Assembly (NCBI GenBank): GCA_930367215.1
Contig: OV884056.1
Location: forward strand, 122,014,053 to 122,078,052
Direction of reading: 5' to 3'
Origin: Pollenia angustigena
Lineage: Eukaryota; Arthropoda; Insecta; Diptera; Polleniidae
DNA: 64,000 bases
The first letter of the stretch is position 1; every line of letters begins with the position of its first letter. A program made the position numbers and the translations under genes. Positions 22,636 through 33,252 of the stretch are shown piece by piece. The notes under the pieces were generated by a model that was given only the letters and a program-made list of their open reading frames with translations, searched no databases and was not told the origin of the DNA.

Positions 22636-23340
22636 TGCTCATGTTCTGTAACTCTCGCGTCGAGAAAGTTTTCGATTGAAATGTGTGAAATGAAACAAAA
22701 ATGCAATAAATTGAAACAAACAGCTGTTTTTCTCATTTAACTGTGTCAGTAACTTTTTTGGCGAGTACAAGCTGTCACGTAAGGAAATTACTAGCCAATT
22801 TAAAGAAAAAGTGTGTCTGTAACATTTTGGTGAGAAAAGTTCCCGCTTTGAACTGTCAAATAAATTAAAAAAAAAAATGGGCCGAAAAAAAATTTTAACA
22901 CTGAAAAACAATTAAAAATGCAAAATGCAAAGAATAATAATAATATTATTTTGTTCTTGGCACATTTTTCATTGTTTTATTATTTTGCTTTTAACATTTT
23001 AATAAAATATACGAATGTCTTCAAAGCTCGTTTGCAAACAACAAACATTAAAGTCGCTCTTTACACAATTTGGTATAGCCGACGGTTGTATTTTCGCCGC
23101 CGTCGTTGAAAAATTTTCAATTCACCAATATGTGCTACTGGAGTTCTGAACGCCTGCAATGTCACATCGGCTTCGAGTGCAATATTATGACATTTATAAC
23201 GTAACGCCGTAATCTCTTTTGATAGTTTTCGACATGAGTTACAGACACACATTTCTCTCACTTTTCGAGAAACGATGGAATATTTTGTTTCACATCTTTT
23301 CGATGCAAGAAGTTCTCACTAAAGTTACAGAACATGGGTA
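22636..23340. mobile_element. 705-bp MITE (CATGTTCTGTAACT family), copy 1, TSD CTG
   Basis: Ends TGCTCATGTTCTGTAACT and AGTTACAGAACATGGGTA are inverted repeats. CTG at 22633-22635 is repeated at 23341-23343. A second copy lies in the opposite orientation at 31218-31941, with TSD CAG. Three-base CWG duplications are characteristic of PIF/Harbinger elements. The interior carries an oppositely oriented CTCGCGTCGAGAAA/TTTCTCGA-type pair but no transposase. Confidence 0.8.
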
Positions 23341-23369
23341 CTGAATTGTAAATTCAAAACAATTCGTAT

Positions 23370-23500
23370 GGAGAGACCTGCGCCGTAGCGGCTTAGCCGG
23401 CTGTTAGCCAGCCGCATATGAAAATATTTGTAGGCACCGACGCCGAAAATTCTTCGGCTAATAATCGGCTGCAGCTAAGCCACCGATTACTTTGTAAATA
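23370..23500. repeat. GC-rich repeat fragment (GAGACCTGCGCCG end)
   Basis: A locally GC-rich patch with GCGGCTTAGCCGGC and repeated CGGCT/AGCCG steps in an AT-rich background. GAGACCTGCGCCG here matches the reverse complement of the end at 40860-40874 (CGGCGCAGGTCTC), next to ND-MLRQ. It is probably the end of a dispersed repeat. The 243 bp that follow up to 23743 show only the repeated words ACATGTCTG and TCATG. Confidence 0.5.
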
Positions 23501-23743
23501 ATTTTTATTCTCTTTTTTTAACAACGTGCCACATTCTTTTTTGTTTTTCTATCCTTAAAAAATGCAACTCTTAGAGGGAGTTTACACGGTGTATTTCCAG
23601 ACATGTCTGTTTTTGACATTCCCTTTTGAACATGCTTCCAAAAACCTATTGTCTTTTCATGATGTCTTTCCAAACATGTCTGTTTTCATGTCTAATATTT
23701 TAATATACATATATATAAACAAACATGAAAACTCATTTATAAA

Positions 23744-23781
23744 GTCTGAGTTTATACGGGTCATGTCTTATTGACAAGATT
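23744..23781 (+). repeat. Left TIR of the Harbinger transposon
   Basis: 38 bp, inverted at 32684-32721 with a single C/T difference. The inner 80-100 bp are shared with the right part of the MITE at 38174-38418. Confidence 0.92.
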
Positions 23782-24068
23782 GCTACTTTGTTGGCGAGAG
23801 GGACGAGGGGAAAAGAAACGAGTACACAGATGCATGTACTGTCTTTACGTTTTGCTTTCTTATTCGTTATTTAAAGCGTTAAGTTAGCTGCGAATATATT
23901 TTGACATTTTCTTTCATTTTCAATTTCTCTTTACTGTGATACATTCTGTGATTAAAGTGAAACAAGTAACAGAAAATAAAACTATTTAAAGACAAATTAA
24001 ATCAGTGATGCTCATTTAAGCAAACAATTGTTTAATTATTAAATAAATTTATACGTTTATATTTAAAA

Positions 24069-24579
24069 ATGGCTTCAAAGTGGAAGAGAGAGGACACTGA
24101 ACATTTTATTTATGCCATGCAACAACATCCTTGCCTTTACAATATAAAATCTGTCGAATACTTGGACAGAACCAAAAAAGCTCAGGCATTCAACGAAATT
24201 TTGGAGGATATAAGAAAATTTATCCCGAATGTTAGTGTGCAAGATTTAAAACAAAAGTGGAGGACGCTCAGAACACAATATACGCAAGAACAGCGCATGA
24301 TGGATAGCTCAAAAAAGTCTGGTTCTGGTATGAGTGACATTTATGTTCCCAAACTTTGGTGCTTCAGTCAGCTTTCTTTTTTAAAAACCAACATAAAAAT
24401 GAGAGCAAGCGGGGACAATGTGGAGGTAAAATAATACATATAATATAAAAAGTGGTATTAAAAGTAAAAAAAATTTAATTTTTTTCTAGCAGAATCATTT
24501 AGATGATGAAGAAAACTTCCCGGAAATTATAATTGAAGACGAAATCTTGTCCAAAGAACCGCCCAAGAAAAAAGACAAG
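24069..24579 (+). CDS. MADF/Myb-like accessory protein of the Harbinger transposon (5' exons)
   Basis: Exon 1 runs from ATG 24069 to 24425 (119 codons) and ends GAG followed by GTAAAATA. Exon 2 at 24493-24579 follows a pyrimidine-rich TTTTTTTCTAGCAG acceptor and adds 29 acidic, then lysine-rich, residues ending KKKDK before GTAGCA. Exon 1 reads as a MADF domain: FIYAMQQHPCLYN at the start, DLKQKWRTLRTQYTQEQ in the middle, KLWCFSQLSFL at the end. Harbinger elements are known to encode such a DNA-binding partner that helps the transposase enter the nucleus and bind the ends. The next intron holds an INE-1-like fragment and the Jockey LINE. I could not find a further exon before the convergent transposase gene, so the 3' end is either lost or unrecognised. 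Confidence 0.8.
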
Positions 24580-24597
24580 GTAGCACTTATTTACATA

Positions 24598-24781
24598 TTT
24601 TTATACCCATTACCGAAGGTAAAAGAATACATATAAGTTTGTCATCCGTTTGTAACTTTCACAATATCGATCTGGGTCCTTAGGACAAGAAATGTTTAAA
24701 TCCGGTTGACTATCTGTCCGTCTGTCTGTTGCTTGAAATCAATTTTGCGGAGAACGTAATCAACGCGAATAATGTGTTTAA
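24598..24781 (+). repeat. Truncated INE-1-like repeat in the MADF gene intron
   Basis: Starts TTTTTATACCCATTACCGAA, with the GTTTGTCATCCGTTTGTAAC and CTGGGTCCTTA steps also found at 35480 and 42197. It is cut at 24781 by the 3' end (T-run) of the Jockey-type LINE. Confidence 0.65.
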
Positions 24782-24955
24782 TTTTTTTTTTTTTTTTTTT
24801 CATTATTTATTTATTGAATCTTCATATATTAAATATGAACTAACAATAATTAATCAAATCTTAACCTAATGCTTTATTTTATGCCCTGCCAGTGCCAGAC
24901 AAAAATTTTCTTCATCACGGGTTCTGTTCACATATGTAGGTGTTTATCGATCATC

Positions 24956-27585
24956 TTAATGGGTAAGTGCTGCAGTGTCTCTTCTTCTTAGGCGAGAGTG
25001 GCCGCTATCATTTAAAATATTTCGTGCTAGTGGATTTGGGTGCAACTCTAGCCTTTTCAAATATTTTACCGCATACTTCGTTATAATAGTCCTTACCAGG
25101 GGCACATTGAGATCCTTGTGGATATTTGAGTTTTTAAAATACCAAGGGGCAGCTGTAATTATTCGAAGAAGTTTATTTTGGCGCCTTTGAATTTTTTCGA
25201 TATTTGAGGCCGAGGCAGTGCCCCATAGTTGAATACCGTAGCACCATATTGGCTTTAAAATAGCGTTGTAAAGTAGTAGTTTGCAGTCGAGACTAAGAAC
25301 AGAATTTCTTCCAATAAGCCAGTTAATTTGAATTGCTTTTAGTTTCATTTGGGTTAATTTTGCATCTATATGGCATTTCCATGTTAAACGCCGATCTAGA
25401 TGAATACCGAGATATTTGACATGCGATTGTTGAGGCACTAGTTGATTATTGATTTTAATAGGGGGACATGTTTCCCGACGCAAGGTAAATGTTATATGTA
25501 CGCATTTTTGCTCATTGACCTTTATTCTCCATTGTTTAAACCACAGTTCTAGTTGAAATATATGATTCTGCAGGTATCGAGATGCTTCACGACTGTTCTC
25601 GTGTACGCTTAGAAAAGCTGTATCATCAGCAAAAGTTGAGGTTAGGGTGTGATTGTTTGTTGTCATGTCCGAGGTATATATAAGGTAAAAAAGTGGGCCC
25701 AGGATGCTTCCCTGAGGGACTCCAGCTTCAATTGGCTGAGGAGAACTTAAAAAATCGCCTTCTTTAATAATAAATTTTCGACCGACCAGGTAGCTTTCTA
25801 ACAGCTTGTGTGTATTAACCGGTAGGTTTAGCTTCAACTTATGTAACAAGCCTACATGCCAGACTTTGTCAAAAGCTTGAGAAACATCTATGAAAAGAGC
25901 GGAGCAATATTTTCTTTCTTCAAAGGCTTTTCTTATGGCGTTTACTATCCGATGGGTTTGTTCAATTGTGCTATGCTCTCTTCTGAAGCCGAATTGATGA
26001 TTGGGTATACACCCACTGTCATTTAAAATTGGGGTTAATTTTGACGCTAAGAGCTTCTCAAACAGCTTTGATATATTAGATAATAAGCTAATAGGCCTAT
26101 ATGACTCAACTTTTGTGTGATCTTTTCCTGGCTTTGGTATCATCGTTATTAAGGAGACCTTCCATTCTTGAGGGTAGTATTCAAGTCGTAAAATAGCATT
26201 AAAAATATAAAGAATAATTTTCTTTGCTATGCGAGGTAGCTCCAAAAGCATTTTGTTACTGATTTTATCAATACCAGGTGCCTTCTTGGTGTTTAATTCA
26301 CAAATAGCCCTTTCTAATTCCCTTATCTCAAATCTTAGGGGGATAGCTGCTCTAACATTAACAGGCGGCAACTCGTGCGCTGTATCGTCAGGTATATTTT
26401 GGGTAAATACGTTTTTCAAATGATTTACAAACAGGTTTCCTTTTTCATTATCATTTCTTGCCCAACTTCCATTCAAGTTTCTTAATGGTGGTTTCGAGAT
26501 AGCTGGTCTTTTGAGGTTTCTAGCTGCCCGCCATAATGAGTAGCCTGATTGTGGAGTTGCATCCAAGTCCTTAAGATATTTTTCTACGGAAGCCGTTTTC
26601 TGAGTCTGCAGTAATTTTCTTAGCCTTTTTGTACACTCTTTTGATTCATTTTTAAGTTGAGGGGATCTTTGCAATTGCCATTCTCTTCGCACTCTCCTTT
26701 TTTCATTCAAAAGGCGCTCGAAATCTGCAAAATATATTTTGTTATAATTGGTTTTTTTGAGGGTTTTGCTGGAATGTTGAACAGCTAGTTTAAGATAACT
26801 GTCAAAATTGACAATAGAGAGATCCACATTTTCCGGTGTGCTAAGCGGAATATTTTCTGTGCAATGGGTACTGAGATATTTTTTATATTTTAACCAGTTT
26901 ATTTGTGTAGCTGTTGTCGCTATGTAACCAGAGGGAGATACGATTCTATTGGTGTTTGTTATAGTAACTATTGTAGGTGTGTGATCAGAGGATAATTCTA
27001 ACGAAGGTTCAACTTGAATCGTTTCTGTGGGTATGTTTTTAACCACTCCGAAATCGATGACATCTGGAATTTTTTGCGGATCAGCAGGCCAATATGTTGG
27101 TTGTCCGCTCGCGACGACATTTAAATTCATTTTAGAGATTGTATTATACAAAACACGACCCTTTGGTGTTATAAGTCGTGAACCCCAGAAGGTATGCTTA
27201 GCGTTATAATCGCCAGCAGCCAGGAAACAGGGCCCCAATGACTTATAATATTTATAATATTGGCTTTCTGATATTGCAAATCTAGGTGGTGAGTATAAGG
27301 ATGAGATTACTATGTTTCGATTCAGCTCTTTAATACAAATGTTCGTTGCTTGGAGATAATCTTCACGATGATCACACATCAGGTAGTGTTTGATTCGGGT
27401 TTTTATCAAAATGGCAGAACCTCCACAAGTGTATAACCATTGATTTTAAACGTATTTCTTGAGGTCAAATGAGTTTCAGAAACCATCATGACATCAATTT
27501 GTTTATTTTTAAGAAAGTATTATAATTCATTTTTATGTTGGCGGATGCCGTTTGCGTTCCAAAAACAAATTTTTAAACAGTTCAT
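24956..27585 (-). pseudogene. Jockey-type LINE ORF2: endonuclease and reverse transcriptase
   Basis: ATG 27585-27583 overlaps the ORF1 stop. The endonuclease starts ICFWNANGIRQHKNEL, then meets TAA at 27522-27520, continues through VSETHL, and loses its frame to a small deletion near 27431, resuming at GGSAILIKTR. From there 800 codons are uninterrupted. Endonuclease motifs are AAGDYNAKHTFWGS and SSDHTPTIV. RT motifs are KKAPGIDKISNKM, SYRPISLL, LFIDVSQAFDKVW (motif A), AGVPQGSILGPLF and TFADDTAFL (catalytic, Phe-Ala-Asp-Asp). The C terminus has the usual WCYGIQLWG and IQRRQNKLLRII motifs of Jockey RTs and ends at 24956 without RNase H. Only the amino-terminal endonuclease is damaged. Confidence 0.92.
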
Positions 27586-28792
27586 GGTTTGTTAAGTACA
27601 GCTTGCAATAACATCGATTGCATTCTAAGGATCTCCTGCATCATATTACCCATTGTGTTTGTAAAATTATTTACTGTTTGCACTAAAGTTTCCATGGTTT
27701 TTTCTAGACGACTTAAATTAGAAACTGGAGTTTCATCATTACTTGGCGAAGCACCTTGCATTGGCACATGGTTTGATTTTAGGACGTTAGCATAAGAGGT
27801 TCTGTTATTACTAGGCTGCGAAGCCTGAGTGTCATTAGTGTTTGCTTGATTTGTTACCTGCATTTGAGGGGGATTAGTTTTCGGTCCAGCCGACTGCTTG
27901 ACGATAGTATATACAGGACATCCTCTATAATTTGCAGTGTGATTGCCGCCACAGTTGCTACATTTTTTTACATTGGGGTCATTTTTAGACTTATCGCACT
28001 GGACTGTACCATGTAATTCACCACATACTACGCAAACAGGGGGTAAATAGCAGTAGGCCTTAGTATGGCCAAATTCTTGGCAGTTGAGACATTGAACGGG
28101 ACCATTTCTTTTGTGCGGCTCCTCTATAGTTATTCTTCTGTAGAGAATATATTTTAAATTGTAAATAGGATGCGTTTCATTTTTTTAAGCTTAACGTCGC
28201 CAGGTTCTAGATCCACTCGAAATAGTGGTTGGGGATTTTTTTCCCTATTTTTGATATTTGTAACGTTTTTTATTTTAAAGCCTTTCTCTTCCAAAAAGGT
28301 TTTAATTTCTTCAGGGTCCACGCTCGAGTCTATGCCCTTGATCACTACCTGAAGGCCTTTGCTGCTCTTCAGCTGATATGTATAAAAGCTTTTTTTAAGG
28401 GATTCAAATTGGTTTGTTAGTTTGCGAAAATCATTATCATGATTAACCTGTATTTTTGTCTCGTTTATATTACCACGCTTGATTGCCGCTACGTAAAAAG
28501 AATTTTCACCTATTACCGAGATCACGCTCTTTATTAACTCACTTGAGTTTTGCTCCCTAAGATATATTGGGGGTGGCTTAGAAGATTTTATGACGTTTGG
28601 TGCCTCTGGGGATTCGTCCTCAAGAATTGCAAAACGGTTTTGTGAATTTATTCTATCAAAAGATGTTACTTTTGAGGCCGAAGCAACTGCTGAAGAGGTA
28701 GGGCTGCGACCCCGTTTAAGCACTGTTATATACCTGTCCATACCAACTTGTATTTGAGGCTTTTGACAATTTTTCACTAAAGGGTTCTCCAT
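27582..28792 (-). pseudogene. Jockey-type LINE ORF1 (Gag-like), one-base frameshift
   Basis: ATG 28792 opens 206 in-phase codons. At an A run on the minus strand (T7 at 28180-28186) one base has been lost; the other frame then reads NETHPIYNLKY and continues to the stop overlapping ORF2. The joined length would be about 404 residues. The central part resembles the RNA-recognition-like region of Jockey ORF1 proteins (LQVVIKGIDSSVDPEEIK). Three CCHC knuckles follow: CLNCQEFGHTKAYC, CVVCGELHGTVQC, CSNCGGNHTANYRGC. The C-terminal tail is Asn/Ser-rich, then a short amphipathic helix. The product normally binds LINE RNA and directs it to the nucleus. Confidence 0.9.
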
Positions 28793-28830
28793 TAGATAGT
28801 TCTCCGTTAGATAGTTAATATTGTTTTGTT

Positions 28831-29890
28831 TTGTTTTGTTTTATTTATTTCAGCATTATTTTCGTTTGCCTGAACGGTCACATAAACATTTCTTTCATTT
28901 TGCCTTAGCGTTGTTTTACTGTTTTTACTCATGCAAAGAGTTGTTTTTGTTTTTCACCGTTTTGCTTTGCTTTAATATTTTTATTATTTATTGTATTTTA
29001 CAACAACAACAAAAAAAAACAAGAAATTTAAATTTAAATGTTTTTGTTCAGAATATGTATACACATGTATGAACATTCATACGTACATACATATATATTT
29101 TTACTGTTTTATTTTATTTAATTTTATCGTTTTAAATTGTTCACTATTATGTTAAATAATTTAAATAACAAAATATATTATCTTTTTCTATTAATAAGTT
29201 ATTTTTTTATATTAACCATTTTAATTTTTCCAATATGTTCAATGAATAACATTTCAATTTATAAAGCTTTCTTGGACATTTAAAAAATAAAAATGGTTTA
29301 TATAAAAAATAACTTATTAATAGAAATAATTTAAATCGATCGAATATGTTACTTCAATTTTTAGTTTAATCTTTAAATATTACTTTTGAGGAACTATTTA
29401 AATAAATAGAATTTCCTAAACAAAAAAGTACATTTGTATATCGTTACCTGAAACGCAAATGGCCCTAACAAAATTTAAAAATCTTTTTTATCATTATACT
29501 GATGTATTGAATCAACACAAATGTCAAAATTGTCAAAACAACTGGTAGGTTTAACAATTAAAATTGAAGAACAAACCATTTTTAAACAGTTCGAGGCAAT
29601 TTATCGTTAAATATGTAGTTGTTTGTTTCTTTTGTAAAATTTTTAAAATGTAAGATAGGGCCTTTTGCGTTTAAGATAACAATATGTTTCTTGAAGAAAC
29701 TTTCATACGTATCACCATTAATCTGAAAACTTTGTGTTAATTTTAATTTATATTCATAATTTTGTTAATTTTTAATTTCATTGAATAAAAACAAAACTGT
29801 TATAGCAGTTAAATTAAGTTTTAATTTTATTTCAAAAAATTTATGATTTTTTAGTAAAAAAGGTAAAAAAGTGTCTATTAAAATTTTGTT
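28831..29890. other. AT-rich interior of the Harbinger transposon; no exon found
   Basis: This holds the LINE 5' flank, simple CAACAACAA and TTTTG repeats, an inverted repeat at 29187-29324, and no frame resembling the missing MADF-protein C terminus. It lies between the MADF gene and the convergent transposase. Confidence 0.5.
29187..29324. repeat. Inverted repeat with about 42-bp arms
   Basis: TCTATTAATAAGTTATTTTT (29187 on) is complementary to AAAAATAACTTATTAATAGA (ending 29324), and pairing continues inward through ATTAACCATTTT/AAATGGTTTAT. The loop is about 54 bp. It may be an AT-rich MITE. Confidence 0.65.
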
Positions 29891-30764
29891 TTACATCCAG
29901 TCTAGTTTTCCTTCGCTATTAAAGTATGACATAAATTGTTGTCGAACAACTTCCGCCACGCCCTTTCGTGGATTGTATGGGGTTTCACCATTATTTTCAG
30001 TCCTTGTATGAAGTTGTGTGCTACTTATGTACGTGTCGTCCGTTTGCATCAAGAAATTGTGCAGTGCTCAACAAGCAAACGTAATTTTTTCAACCGTTTC
30101 CACTTTCAGATTGATATGTGTTAAAAAAACACGGAACCGATTAGCGAGTATCCCAAAAGCGTGTTCAACAACATGACGAGCTCTACTTATTCTGGCATTA
30201 AATATTTGTTTTTCCTTGGAATTAGTATGGTACGGATATGGCTTCAGTAAGTGAGTTTGCATAGGAAACGCATCATCTCCAATGACTACATAAGGGAGGC
30301 ACCTGCCGTTCCCCACCTCTGCGTTTGGTGGTATTTCTTTGCCTTCTTGCAAAATTCTCCTCAACTTACTTTGCAGGAAAACTCCGGCATCATTGCTACG
30401 ACCATTGCAGCCAATATCGACACAAAGAAATCTGCAATTTGCGTCCACAAGGGCTAATAAAATTATACTATTAGTGCCCTTATAGTTATGGTAAAATGCA
30501 CCGTCATTTCGTCGTGCTCGGAAGTTTATGTGCTTCCCATCTATAGCACCTATGCAATTGGGGAATTGCCATTTTAACGCAAACTCTTTTGCAATATTCT
30601 CCCATTGAACATGGGTGCTGGGGAACTGTTGAAAAAAATTTGCTTCACCATGGTGCAATAGGAACAGAAAGTTAAATGGATACCGTTCTTTAGATATAAA
30701 CAAATATATTTTGTGCCACGCCAACTTCTCCAATACCAAACACATTTTTTGGGCTGTTGTGTAT

Positions 30765-31041
30765 TAATAACCAAGATGCTTGTACCTAATTTCGAAACTT
30801 TTCCTCCTTCCTTTCTCGACATAACAGACAGACATCGTTTCTGGGATCTTCGGAAAACCCATTTCAACATACACACGTACAGACGGACATCGTTAAATCA
30901 ACTTCGCTACTCATAAGAAGCAATTTTATATACATATGTATGCATATATACTTAATAGGTTCTAAGATCAATACTGTAGAAAATACAAACCGAATGAGAA
31001 ACTTAGATATACACTTTTACCTTCGGTGAAGGGTATAAATA
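30765..31041 (-). repeat. INE-1-like repeat in transposase intron 3
   Basis: The minus strand starts TTTATACCCTTCACCGAAGG at about 31041 and carries the GTCTGTCTGT and TTTTCCGAA-type steps shared with the copies at 35480 and 42197. It lies between exon 3 and exon 4 and would be spliced out. Confidence 0.6.
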
Positions 31042-31217
31042 AACAGTCACAGTTCAAAAAATTCAAAACGTTCACGAGAGGCAAAAAATAAGTAAGCAGG
31101 AAACAAACGCATATTTACCTTAACGTAAGTTGTTTTTAGTCTGTTCCAAATTGCTTCCGTAACTTCAGGTATTATGCCAGAGATAGATGCCTTTGAAATT
31201 CGGGTTTGGTAGTCCAG

Positions 31218-31941
31218 TACTCATGTTCTGTAACTATAGTGAGAACTTCTCGCGTCGAAAAGATGTGACACAAAATATTCCATCGTTTCTCGAGAAGTGA
31301 GAAAAAAGTGTGTCTGTAACTCATGTCGAAAACTATCAAAAGAGATTACGTCGTTACGTTATAAATGTCATAATATTGCACTCGAAGCCGATGTGACATT
31401 GCAGACATTGAAAACGCCAGTAACAAATAACGTTGACGGCGACCAAAATTTACTAAAATTGAAAATTTTTCAACGACGGCGGTGAAATTAGAACCGTCGG
31501 CTTTACCAAATAATGTAAAGTGCGACTTTAATGTTTGTTGTTTGCAAACGATTTAAAAACATTCGTATATTTTATATAAATGTTAAAAGCAAAATAATTA
31601 AACAATAAAAAAATGTGCCAAGAACAAAATATTATTATTATTCTTTGTATTTTGAATTTTTAAGTGTTTTTTGGTGTTACAAGTTTTTCTCGCCCCGTTT
31701 TTATACGTGAGTTTATTTGACAGTTCAAAGCGGAAACTTTTCGCACAAAAATATTACAGACACACTTTTTCTGAAATTTGGCGAGTAATTTCCTTACGTG
31801 ACAGCTAGTACTCGCCAAAAAAAGTTGCAGATACAGTTTAGTGAGAAAAACAGCTGTTTGTTTCAATTTATGGCATTTCTGTTTCATTTCACACATTTCA
31901 ATCGAAAAGTTTACTGACGCGAGAGTTACAGAACATGGGCA
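31218..31941. mobile_element. 724-bp MITE (CATGTTCTGTAACT family), copy 2, inside a transposase exon
   Basis: Inverted orientation relative to the copy at 22636. The ends are TACTCATGTTCTGTAACT and AGTTACAGAACATGGGCA, and CAG at 31215-31217 is repeated at 31942-31944. Removing the element and one CAG joins ...ACATACCAAAGC to CTGGACTACCAAAC in frame within transposase exon 3, which proves the boundaries. Confidence 0.88.
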
Positions 31942-32683
31942 CAGGCTTTGGTATGTTTCTCCTAGAACATTTCATAAAAATAGTAAATCAGTAAACTGCT
32001 TAACACTTCAAAAACTTACCAGTGGCCAAAAAACGCAAAGTTAATGCCAACTTCTCAGCAGCTGGTATTGCTTCCCTAATTAGAGTATTGGAGCGCTCTA
32101 TATCCCCCTGAATTAATTGTAGTAGAGTTTGGAACTGCAATTTGGTCATTCGTAAATAGTTTTTGTACGAAGATTCGTCATCCAAAAGCAGTTCTATTGT
32201 CAGAAAGGCAAACGAGCCGCGTTCCTTTTTGGCATTCCTCCAAGGTTTGACAAATTGTCTTTTAACCACTCTTGTTGGAATGTATGTGGCTTCCACGCAT
32301 ACGTCAATTAGTGCTTATATGTACATATATCAAATTTAACAATTTATATATGTACATACATACAAATGTAGATTTTCCGCTTACCTGTGAGAATTCCATC
32401 CTTGTCACTGTCGTCCGAATCTATTTGTGTAGCTTCTCCAATGCATTCCACTAAATCATTTATAAGTGAATGTTTTGCGTTCTCCATTTTAAATTTTTCA
32501 AAAATCTTAAAAATCAATTTAATTGCGCGAAAAAATTGTTTGTTAAACCAAAGAATTAACTTAATAAAAGAAAACGTCAAAAACGCACACATGCATACAC
32601 ACGACTATAACAAAAAAATGCATGTCGTCAACAGGACATGTATCACTTGAACGCCAATTCATGTTCAAAGAAGAAAAAGGAAG

Positions 32684-32721
32684 AATCTTATCAATAAGAC
32701 ATGACCCGTATAAACTCAGAC
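32684..32721 (-). repeat. Right TIR of the Harbinger transposon
   Basis: Inverted copy of 23744-23781. The adjacent inner sequence (about 32640-32683) matches the left part of the MITE at 38174-38418. Confidence 0.92.
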
Positions 32722-32976
32722 AAAGCACCAAAATTTCATCAACATTTTTAAAATAACGACATATAGGAACATGAGTGAACACTGGTGCAATCGTTGATTA
32801 TTTTTTGTGATAACTATTCTGTGTATTTTCCCGCCGAAAAGTTTTAACTCTGTAAAAATTTTACCAAATCACTTTTGTTAAACAGCGTTGTTTATTGTTT
32901 TAAAAACTATGTATATATTTGGCTGCAATTCAAAATTAAATAAATATGTGTGAGATTTTTTAAAACATCAAAATTA

Positions 32977-33252
32977 ATGGAGGATGAAACTGATTCCAGA
33001 GATACGGTTGCTGAGATCAGCGAGTTCAACTCAGATTTCGTGCATTACGAAAATATGCTTAACAAGAAAAGTGAATTTAAGAGTAAAACGCGAATACTTA
33101 TGTTTGTTTGCGTCATTACTGAGGTATTCGTGTACGCGGTCAACACACCAACACACCCTTCAACGTGGTCGAAATTTGGTGTGGCACTGTACCGCATTTT
33201 GTCCGTTTTTAAGAGACCGTTTTCAAGCCGAACAAAGATAAATAGTAGTTAA
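32977..33252 (+). CDS. Unrecognised 91-codon open frame
   Basis: ATG 32977 opens MEDETDSRDTVAEISEF and ends at 33252. The first 35 residues are acidic; then come a basic stretch (NKKSEFKSKTR), a short hydrophobic segment (ILMFVCVITEVFVYAV) that could cross a membrane, and a basic C terminus. A GAG-GTATTC splice-donor-like site at 33120-33126 suggests it might instead be a first exon. I recognise no family, and it may be chance. Confidence 0.25.
   Translation: MEDETDSRDTVAEISEFNSDFVHYENMLNKKSEFKSKTRILMFVCVITEVFVYAVNTPTHPSTWSKFGVALYRILSVFKRPFSSRTKINSS

Larger units (their letters stand above)
24782..28830 (-). mobile_element. Jockey-type non-LTR retrotransposon, near full length
   Basis: A 19-base T run at 24782-24800 is the poly(A) tail of a minus-strand element, which lies in an intron of the MADF gene. 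ORF1 (28792-27582) and ORF2 (27585-24956) overlap at ATGA, as is common in Jockey-clade LINEs. ORF2 has endonuclease and RT but no RNase H, which separates it from the I-clade element at 3801. The 5' end near 28830 is approximate and no TSD was found. It is broken by one frameshift in ORF1 and by a stop plus a small deletion in ORF2. Confidence 0.88.
29891..32487 (-). pseudogene. PIF/Harbinger DDE transposase (HARBI1-like), four exons, disrupted
   Basis: Inferred exons on the minus strand: 1, 32487-32385 (ATG, acidic DSDDSDKDG, donor GTAAGC); 2, 32289-32020 (ends LRFLATG, donor GTAAGT); 3, 31961-31119 (ISKASISGIIPEV, ends TYVK, donor GTAAAT), interrupted by a MITE at 31218-31941; 4, 30625-29891, after acceptor TTTTTTCAACAG. 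Phases agree at every junction. Exon 4 carries the DDE_Tnp_4 motifs: NCIGAIDGKHI (first Asp), YVVIGDDAFPM (second Asp), RHVVEHAFGIL (Glu). A TGA at 30070-30068 replaces the residue after KITFAC; the frame then continues ALHNFLM to the natural stop at 29891. The enzyme cuts at the TIRs and inserts at 3-bp targets. With a MITE in exon 3 and a late nonsense codon this copy should not make active enzyme. Confidence 0.88.
23744..32721. mobile_element. Two-gene PIF/Harbinger DNA transposon with nested insertions
   Basis: 38-bp terminal inverted repeats (23744-23781 and 32684-32721, starting GTCTGAGTTTATACGGGTC, one mismatch) enclose 8978 bp. The flanks are AAA on both sides, compatible with a 3-bp duplication; the related MITE at 38174 has TAA. 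Inside are the two proteins typical of the superfamily in convergent order: a MADF/Myb-like protein (plus, 24069 on) and a DDE transposase (minus, 32487-29891). Later insertions are a Jockey-type LINE, INE-1-like repeats and a 724-bp MITE in transposase exon 3. Without the LINE and MITE the transposon would be about 4.2 kb. Confidence 0.9.

Noticed and set aside
28821..29072. 83-codon plus-strand frame as a third MADF exon
   Set aside because: It is the reverse of LINE 5' sequence, Phe/Leu-rich, and lacks a splice acceptor and any MADF C-terminal feature.
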